This document shows, one piece after another, positions 47,534 to 53,350 of a stretch of DNA of 53,350 nt. The position numbers and the translations under genes were made by a program. Numbering within the stretch: position 1 is the first letter of the stretch; each line of letters begins with the position of its first letter. Under the pieces are notes generated by a model, which had not been told where the DNA came from, did not search any database, and was given only the letters and a program-made list of their open reading frames with translations. The DNA comes from Acinetobacter lwoffii (GTDB lineage Bacteria; Pseudomonadota; Gammaproteobacteria; Pseudomonadales; Moraxellaceae), in NCBI RefSeq assembly GCF_024129735.1, contig NZ_JAMXXK010000019.1, forward strand, positions 1 through 53,350, in the 5' to 3' direction.

Positions 47534-48271
47534 ATGAGCACAATAACTTATCACGAAGATCAAGTCCTCTGGACTGAACGTTTACCGGGTGGACACCACT
47601 GGTCAGCACGCATTCAGCGTGGCGCAGTTTTACAACTCAAATCTTTAGGCGCGAATGCCAATGTTTCACTGTTTTGTGTAAATAGCGAAGACAAGCTTGA
47701 AGCCTATAACATGCCAGACAGCTTAAAAGCACAACACACGGCATTTTTAAGTACAGGGCATATTTTAGCGTCTGACCTTGGACGCGCGATGGTATCCATT
47801 GTGAAAGATGATCACGGTTGGAACGATGCCTTTTGTGCGCCAAGTACCGCACCGCAAATTGGAGCACAGTTTGGCACGAAGACCTTCCAGGATGCCCGCA
47901 ACGACATGTACCGCAATGCTAAAGACAGCCTACTTTTAGAGATGACCAAATTTGGTTTATCTGCGACGAATCTGAGTAATACCTTAAATCTATTCTCAAA
48001 AGTTCAACCGGATGACAATGGCAATTTAACTTATGTGAAGTCTGACAATACCGACCAAGTAATTGAACTACGCTTTGAAATGGATTGTTTGGTGTTTTTA
48101 TCCAGCGCACCACATGCACTCGACAATTCTAATGAATATGCACCAGCCGATATTCAGCTCTCACTCTTTAAAGCACTGCCTTTAGGCGACACCGATGTCT
48201 GCCGTGACTCATGCCCGCAAAATCAGCGTGCGTTTCAAAATAATAACCGCTACTACGCTTTAACTGCTTAA
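47534..48271 (+). CDS. Carboxyguanidine deiminase subunit (urea-carboxylase-associated protein, DUF1989)
   Basis: A 245-residue DUF1989 protein of the urea-carboxylase-associated protein family. It begins MSTITYHEDQVLW and has the RDSCPQNQRAFQNNNRYY C-terminal segment. Work on guanidine-linked clusters showed that the paired UAAP proteins form carboxyguanidine deiminase, converting carboxyguanidine to allophanate with ammonia release. The frame starts with TTG at 47519, but GGGATGG six bases before the ATG at 47534 supports that start. It is controlled by the riboswitch upstream and followed by the second subunit after a 11-bp gap. Confidence 0.85.
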   Translation: MSTITYHEDQVLWTERLPGGHHWSARIQRGAVLQLKSLGANANVSLFCVNSEDKLEAYNMPDSLKAQHTAFLSTGHILASDLGRAMVSIVKDDHGWNDAFCAPSTAPQIGAQFGTKTFQDARNDMYRNAKDSLLLEMTKFGLSATNLSNTLNLFSKVQPDDNGNLTYVKSDNTDQVIELRFEMDCLVFLSSAPHALDNSNEYAPADIQLSLFKALPLGDTDVCRDSCPQNQRAFQNNNRYYALTA

Positions 48272-48282
48272 GGGGAATGATC

Positions 48283-48936
48283 ATGACTGCACTCGTAAAT
48301 CTAGAAAAATCAGTACTTAGCGAAGTTTGTCCTGCCGGTGAAGCATGGATGTGTGAAGTCAAAAAAGGCCAGTATTTCCGTATTGTTGACCTTGAAGGCA
48401 ACCAGGCGGTTGATACTTTATTTATTTCCGCACATAACCCTGAAGAGCGTTATAGCGCAACCGATACTTTGGCGATGAACCGTCAAATTTATCTCGAAAA
48501 AGGCACAACTTTATATACTAACTTTGGCAATAAAATCGCCACCATTAATGATGACAATTGCGGTCGCCATGACACTTTAGGCGGTGCATGTTCATGTGAA
48601 AGTAATACGGTCCGTTATGCCCATGACAAATACCCAATGCACAGTTGCCGTAACAATTTCATGATTGCGTTGTCACAACATCCCATTGCCAAAAAGCATG
48701 GTTTAAACGTGCGCCACATTGGACCAAACATTAACTTCTTTATGAATGTTCCCGTCACTTCAGAGGGTCACTTAAAATTTGATGATGGTATTTCTGCACC
48801 GGGGAAATATGTCGAAATCAAAGCCGAGATGGATTTGATTGTACTGATCTCAAACTGCCCACAACTGAATAACCCATGCAATGCTTATAACCCAACTAAA
48901 ATTCAACTGATTGTCCGTGAAGGCGAGGAAGCGTAA
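48283..48936 (+). CDS. Carboxyguanidine deiminase partner subunit (DUF1989)
   Basis: A 217-residue DUF1989 protein, paralogous to the gene before it. It has the segments VDTLFISAHNPEERYSATDTL and CGRHDTLGGACSCESNTVRY, the latter cysteine/histidine rich and likely metal or active site. The ATG at 48283 has GGGG at seven-base spacing; an ATG six bases earlier is too close. It overlaps functionally with the other subunit as a heteromer. The carboxylase gene starts 2 bp after its stop. Confidence 0.85.
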   Translation: MTALVNLEKSVLSEVCPAGEAWMCEVKKGQYFRIVDLEGNQAVDTLFISAHNPEERYSATDTLAMNRQIYLEKGTTLYTNFGNKIATINDDNCGRHDTLGGACSCESNTVRYAHDKYPMHSCRNNFMIALSQHPIAKKHGLNVRHIGPNINFFMNVPVTSEGHLKFDDGISAPGKYVEIKAEMDLIVLISNCPQLNNPCNAYNPTKIQLIVREGEEA

Positions 48937-48938
48937 TC

Positions 48939-51900
48939 ATGTTTAATAAAGTTCTCATCGCCAACCGTGGTGCAATTGCGTGTCGTGTCATTCGTACCCT
49001 TAAAAAATTAGGCATTCAATCGGTTGCGGTGTATTCAGAAGCGGATCGTGATTCTTTACATGTGACTTTAGCCGATGAAGCGGTCTTTATTGGCGATGCA
49101 CCTGCGAGCCAAAGCTATTTGAATGTCGATAAAATCTTAGAAGTGGCAAAACAAACTGGGGCAGAAGCCATTCATCCGGGCTATGGTTTCCTGTCTGAAA
49201 ATGCCGAATTCTGTAATCTGTGTGAAGCGCAAGGCATTGTGTTCTTAGGGCCAAATGCCGAGCAAATGAAAGCTTTTGGTCTCAAACATACTGCACGTGA
49301 ATTAGCAATTCAAGCCAATGTACCATTACTTCCGGGCAGTCAGTTGTTGGCAGACGAAGCCGAAGCACTGCTTGAAGCGGAACGTATTGGCTATCCTGTA
49401 ATGCTGAAAAGTACTGCAGGCGGTGGTGGTATCGGCATGCGTTTGGTGTGGAATGCGGAAGAGCTGAAAGATGCTTACACAACCGTGTCCTATTTAGCAC
49501 AAGCCAACTTTAAAGATGCAGGTTTATATCTCGAGAAATTCGTACAAAATGCTCGTCATATCGAAGTGCAAATCTTTGGTGATGGCAACGGTTTAGTTCT
49601 AGCACTGGGCGAGCGTGATTGTTCGGTGCAACGTCGTAACCAAAAAGTGATTGAGGAAACGCCTGCACCACATTTAAACGATACGCAACGTGCCTATATT
49701 CAAAATGTCGCGATTCAATTGATGCAATCGGTGAATTACCGTTCGGCAGGTACCGTTGAATTTGTGATGGATACTGACACACAAGAATTCTACTTTTTGG
49801 AAGTGAATACCCGTCTACAAGTGGAACATGGCGTTACTGAACAAGTCTTTGGTGTCGATCTTGTGGAATGGATGGTGACTTTAGGCAGTGGCGATTGGGT
49901 TGCACCAACATCAAAACTTGAGTCACAAGGACATTCAATTCAAGTGCGTCTTTATGCCGAAGATCCAATCAAAAACTTCCAACCAAGTGCAGGACTTTTG
50001 ACGCATGTTGAGTTCGATGCCAACGCGCGTAATGAAACTTGGGTAGAAACAGGTTCAAACGTCTCATCTTTCTATGACCCGATGATTGCCAAAATTATTG
50101 TGACTGCGGATGATCGTGATTCTGCAATTCAAGCCATGACAGTTACGCTCGCTAAAACCCAAGTGGCGGGCATTGAAACCAACCTTGAATATCTACAAAA
50201 CATTATCGACTGCAATGTCTTTAAAGCCGGTACGCAAACCACACGTTTTTTAAATACCTTTGAGTGGAAAACTCAAAAAATTGAAGTGCTACAAGCGGGC
50301 ATTCAAACCGCCGTGCAAGATGTGACAGGACGTTTAGGTTACTGGGATGTTGGTGTTCCGCCATCAGGTGCGATTGATCCGCTGTCTTTGAATGTCGCAA
50401 ACCAATTGTTGGGCAATGCACCGAATACCGCAGGGCTAGAATGTACACTCCAAGGACCAAGTTTAAAATTCCATTGCGATAGCCAAATTGTCTTGGCAGG
50501 TGGCGATATGCCATCGACGTTGGATGGTGTTGCTGTCCCAATGTGGCAAACTGTGAATGTGCGTAAAGGTCAGACGCTGAAATGTGGCAAGATCGCCACA
50601 GGTTGCCGTACTTATATCGGGATTAAAGGTGGTCTGAATGTGCCTGAATATTTAGGCTCACAAGCGACTTTTACCTTGGGTCAGTTTGGCGGTCATGCGG
50701 GGCGTAATTTACTGATTGGCGATATGCTTCCAATCACGGCATTTACATCTGATGACGTGAAAGCCTTAATAGAAGATCAAATCCCAACATTTTCCAATTC
50801 TTGGGAAATTGCGGTGATGTACGGTCCACATGGTGCGCCTGATTTCTTTACCAAAAACGACATTGATACCTTCTTTGCCAACGAGTTTGAAATTCACTTC
50901 AACTCCAGCCGTACCGGAATTCGTTTGATTGGTCCAAAACCAGAATGGGCTCGTCAGGACGGTGGCGAAGCGGGTCTGCATCCATCCAATATTCACGACA
51001 ATGCTTATGCGATTGGTGCCATCGACTTTACTGGGGATATGCCAATTATCTTGGGGCCAGATGGTCCAAGCCTTGGTGGTTTCGTGTGTCCTGCGGTAGT
51101 GATTAATTCTGAACTGTGGAAACTCGGTCAACTGAAAGCAGGCGATAAAGTGAAGTTTGTGCCTGTGAGCTACCATCAAGCGAAATTGCTGAATGAAAAA
51201 TATCATGTTCAATTAACTGCCCAAGATACACAAGCGGTTACTTTTGATAAATCGTTCTATTCTGAAATCAGCACCTTAAAATCTGCCATTTTAGACACCT
51301 TAAAAGGTCAAAATGGTACGCCTGATGTGGTGTATCGTCCTGCCGGCAATAACTATATGCTCGTTGAATATGGCGAGTTGGTTTTAGATTTAAACCTGCG
51401 TTTCCGTATTCATGCGCTGATGCAATGGGTCAAAGATCAAAACATTCAAGGTATTATCGACCTGACACCGGGCATTCGTTCACTGCAAATTCATTTTGAT
51501 TCGACTCAGCTCGATCAGATTGATTTATTGCGTATGCTACAAGTGGCGGAAGAGCAACTGCCTGATGTGACCGAGATGCAAGTGCCATCACGTACCGTGT
51601 ATTTACCACTAGCTTGGGAAGATTCACAAACCCAACTCGCAACCGAACGTTATATGCAAACCGTGCGCCCTGATGCGCCGTGGTGTCCGGACAATATCGA
51701 ATTTATCCGTCGTATTAATGGCTTAAAAGACAAACAAGCTGTGAAAGATGTGGTCTATAACGCCAGTTATTTGGTCATGGGCTTGGGCGATGTGTACTTG
51801 GGTGCGCCTGTGGCAACGCCACTTGATCCGCGCCAGCGTTTGGTCACCACCAAATATAACCCTGCACGGACATGGACACCTGAAAATGCTGTGGGTATTG

Positions 51901-52544
51901 GCGGTGCGTATATGTGTGTCTACGGTATGGAAGGTCCGGGTGGCTATCAGTTTGTCGGTCGTACTTCGCAAATGTGGTCACGCTACCGTAAAAACCCTGA
52001 TTTTGAGCAAGGTATGCCGTGGTTACTGCGCTTCTTTGACCAAATTAAGTTTTATGAAGTGTCTGAAGCGGAACTCATGCAAATGCGTGAGGACTTTAAA
52101 GCAGGGCGTTTAAAATTACGCATTGAAGATGGTGTATTGAATCTAAAAGAATACAACGACTTCTTAACTGAAAACCAAGAATCTATTTCGGCATTTAAAG
52201 CGGTGCAACAAGCTAACTTTGATGCAGAGCGCCGTCGTTGGCATGAAGCAGGACTTGCAGAATATGTCTCTGAAAGCCTAGATACGGTGGATGATGGTGA
52301 AGGCGTTGAAGTGCCTGAAGGTGGTTGTGCAGTGGAATCGCACATGCCGGGTTCAATTTGGAAAATTGAATGTCAGTCGGGTGATATTGTGGAAGAAGGC
52401 GCAACGCTTGCCGTGATTGAAGCGATGAAGATTGAGATTCCAATTATTGCGCCTGAGCGTATGCGTGTAGATGCGATTACCATTGAAAAAGGTCAGACGG
52501 TTAAAACGGGGCAAGTGTTGTTTACGTTGGCGCCAGTGGCTTAA
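48939..52544 (+). CDS. Biotin-dependent guanidine (urea) carboxylase
   Basis: A 1201-residue multidomain carboxylase. The biotin carboxylase domain is N-terminal (about 1-450), with the ATP-grasp glycine loop GGGGIGM (161-167) and [15 protein letters not shown] central allophanate-hydrolase-like KipA/KipI carboxyltransferase domain follows (about 460-1080). The C-terminal biotinyl domain has the biotinylated Lys1164 in EAMKIE. It is annotated as urea carboxylase in most genomes. Guanidine is the more likely substrate because a guanidine-I riboswitch and carboxyguanidine deiminase genes precede it. GAGGAAG precedes the ATG. No allophanate hydrolase gene follows. Confidence 0.9.
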   Translation: MFNKVLIANRGAIACRVIRTLKKLGIQSVAVYSEADRDSLHVTLADEAVFIGDAPASQSYLNVDKILEVAKQTGAEAIHPGYGFLSENAEFCNLCEAQGIVFLGPNAEQMKAFGLKHTARELAIQANVPLLPGSQLLADEAEALLEAERIGYPVMLKSTAGGGGIGMRLVWNAEELKDAYTTVSYLAQANFKDAGLYLEKFVQNARHIEVQIFGDGNGLVLALGERDCSVQRRNQKVIEETPAPHLNDTQRAYIQNVAIQLMQSVNYRSAGTVEFVMDTDTQEFYFLEVNTRLQVEHGVTEQVFGVDLVEWMVTLGSGDWVAPTSKLESQGHSIQVRLYAEDPIKNFQPSAGLLTHVEFDANARNETWVETGSNVSSFYDPMIAKIIVTADDRDSAIQAMTVTLAKTQVAGIETNLEYLQNIIDCNVFKAGTQTTRFLNTFEWKTQKIEVLQAGIQTAVQDVTGRLGYWDVGVPPSGAIDPLSLNVANQLLGNAPNTAGLECTLQGPSLKFHCDSQIVLAGGDMPSTLDGVAVPMWQTVNVRKGQTLKCGKIATGCRTYIGIKGGLNVPEYLGSQATFTLGQFGGHAGRNLLIGDMLPITAFTSDDVKALIEDQIPTFSNSWEIAVMYGPHGAPDFFTKNDIDTFFANEFEIHFNSSRTGIRLIGPKPEWARQDGGEAGLHPSNIHDNAYAIGAIDFTGDMPIILGPDGPSLGGFVCPAVVINSELWKLGQLKAGDKVKFVPVSYHQAKLLNEKYHVQLTAQDTQAVTFDKSFYSEISTLKSAILDTLKGQNGTPDVVYRPAGNNYMLVEYGELVLDLNLRFRIHALMQWVKDQNIQGIIDLTPGIRSLQIHFDSTQLDQIDLLRMLQVAEEQLPDVTEMQVPSRTVYLPLAWEDSQTQLATERYMQTVRPDAPWCPDNIEFIRRINGLKDKQAVKDVVYNASYLVMGLGDVYLGAPVATPLDPRQRLVTTKYNPARTWTPENAVGIGGAYMCVYGMEGPGGYQFVGRTSQMWSRYRKNPDFEQGMPWLLRFFDQIKFYEVSEAELMQMREDFKAGRLKLRIEDGVLNLKEYNDFLTENQESISAFKAVQQANFDAERRRWHEAGLAEYVSESLDTVDDGEGVEVPEGGCAVESHMPGSIWKIECQSGDIVEEGATLAVIEAMKIEIPIIAPERMRVDAITIEKGQTVKTGQVLFTLAPVA

Positions 52545-52555
52545 AGTGATTTTTT

Positions 52556-52588
52556 AAAAAAGGGAGTAGTAACTACTCTCTTTTTTAT
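52556..52588 (+). terminator. Terminator of the guanidine operon
   Basis: GGGAGTA (52562-52568) and TACTCTC (52574-52580) pair with one wobble, flanked by an A-run and a T-run. It lies 12 bp after the carboxylase stop and shows the operon ends here. Confidence 0.85.
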
Positions 52589-52631
52589 TTATAAATATAT
52601 GATTATTTTATTTAGATGTAATTATAAGTAT

Positions 52632-53279
52632 ATGATTGATTACCAAAAAGATTTTCCTTTACTTATTAGTTCGTTACCTGAACGCCTTCAAAAATTATTA
52701 CAACTAGAGACTATTGATAATCCAGCCTCAGATGTTGAAGTTGCGACAAGGTTCGTAAAAAATCAGTATGAGGAAGGTTATGAATATGTTCACATGTTAA
52801 TGGCTTGCATTCCAGAAAGTGATTTATCAAATATTTCTGTCTTTGCTGAAACTGCACATGGACTGGTTAGGGAAGGCAGACCTCATGTAAATAATAAAGG
52901 TGGGTTAGGTTATATAGCATTAGATGTCTCTGGTCATGATTATATAATAGCATCATGGGGAGATGGAGCTAGATATAGTTATAACTTAGCTGAAAAAGTA
53001 TGGATGACATTAGGTTTAACTCCTCGCTTAATTGGCAATACGGATCAACAGATTATTTATGATGACTTGGCATCTCCATTGTTAAATATTGCAAGTGGAG
53101 ATGTCTGTTGTGAGTATGAGTTCACCCAGTCTAAAAATATAAAATGGACTATGCGGAATGACTACTTAAGAAATTTTCTATGGATGAGAAATTGTTATGC
53201 TTTTAGAGTTTTCTTTTATGAAAGCTATATCGAAGAAACAGAGGAGATAAAACAGTTATTAGGGCGTGTCCTCATTTGA
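52632..53279 (+). pseudogene. Unrecognised gene truncated by the IS-like end
   Basis: An AT-rich frame that encodes about 215 residues from the ATG at 52632, starting MIDYQKDFPLLISSLPE. An ATG at 52599 opens the same frame 11 codons earlier; neither start has a clear ribosome binding site. The last five residues, GRVLI, and the stop come from the IS-like inverted repeat, so the native C-terminus is lost. I recognise no domain or signal peptide; it is probably cytoplasmic. Base composition differs sharply from the operon upstream, suggesting a transferred gene. Confidence 0.7.
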
Positions 53280-53350
53280 AGAATTGGTTTTAAATACTTA
53301 AAATCCTCCTTTGAGTTATTTTTATTTCTATATTTTCAATGGCACGTACT
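53260..53350. repeat. Right copy of the 91-bp terminal inverted repeat
   Basis: Exact reverse complement of positions 1-91. The IS edge reads TTA then GGGCGTGTCC, and the IS would extend to the right beyond the window. It interrupts the gene at 52632-53279. Confidence 0.8.

Noticed and set aside
47382..47609. A 75-codon minus-strand frame across the riboswitch
   Set aside because: It lies over the conserved guanidine-I aptamer and the start of the first deiminase gene, has no ribosome binding site and looks like a chance frame.

Overview
The window looks like a chromosomal contig of Acinetobacter (non-baumannii, A. lwoffii/johnsonii-like flavour). The evidence is the moderate GC, a benABCDE/cat arrangement with a BenM/CatM-type regulator, a DcaP-like porin next to BenK, SstT and a MocR-type regulator. 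The species call is inference. The window is bounded by a perfect 91-bp inverted repeat (1-91 and 53260-53350). It looks like the same insertion-sequence end on both sides, so the window edges are probably repeat-caused assembly ends or two oppositely oriented IS copies.

Layout. Positions 100-10140 hold mostly minus-strand housekeeping and transport genes: a lone gcvH, an AraC-type regulator, an ABC exporter, a YbdG-type mechanosensitive channel, a DUF2058 protein, a DUF1275 membrane protein, SstT and a SulP anion transporter. A BigR/SqrR-like ArsR repressor (10357-10674) and divergent cysK (10956-11954) suggest a sulfur-linked neighbourhood. Positions 12079-15519 are a copper module: a CueR-type promoter, a CopA ATPase with three tandem metal-binding domains, CueR and a CopZ-like chaperone. 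A TetR regulator, an acyl-CoA dehydrogenase and a thiolase follow (15614-19753). Then come a zinc metallopeptidase, a GNAT acetyltransferase and an EamA transporter.

Positions 23294-38583 are a continuous benzoate/catechol region. A minus-strand array, catB-catC-catA-benA-benB-benC-benD-benE-catI-catJ-catF-catD, can carry benzoate through catechol and cis,cis-muconate to succinyl-CoA and acetyl-CoA. It is headed by one divergent BenM-like LysR gene with an ATAC-N7-GTAT operator between them. benK and a DcaP/BenP-like porin lie behind the regulator. REP-like hairpins sit inside the catJ-catF-catD end.

Positions 38632-46000 contain a MocR regulator, an AlkK-type acyl-CoA ligase, a ferredoxin-reductase/fatty-acid-desaturase pair, a small lipoprotein and a HAD phosphatase. 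The right end (46290-52586) is the most interesting part. A LysR gene is followed by a perfect sigma-54 promoter, a guanidine-I (ykkC) riboswitch and three genes usually called urea-carboxylase-associated proteins and urea carboxylase. With this leader they are better read as carboxyguanidine deiminase subunits and guanidine carboxylase. The operon ends in a terminator with no allophanate hydrolase. The last gene (52632-53279) is AT-rich, unrecognised and cut by the IS end.

No tRNA, rRNA or CRISPR array was seen.
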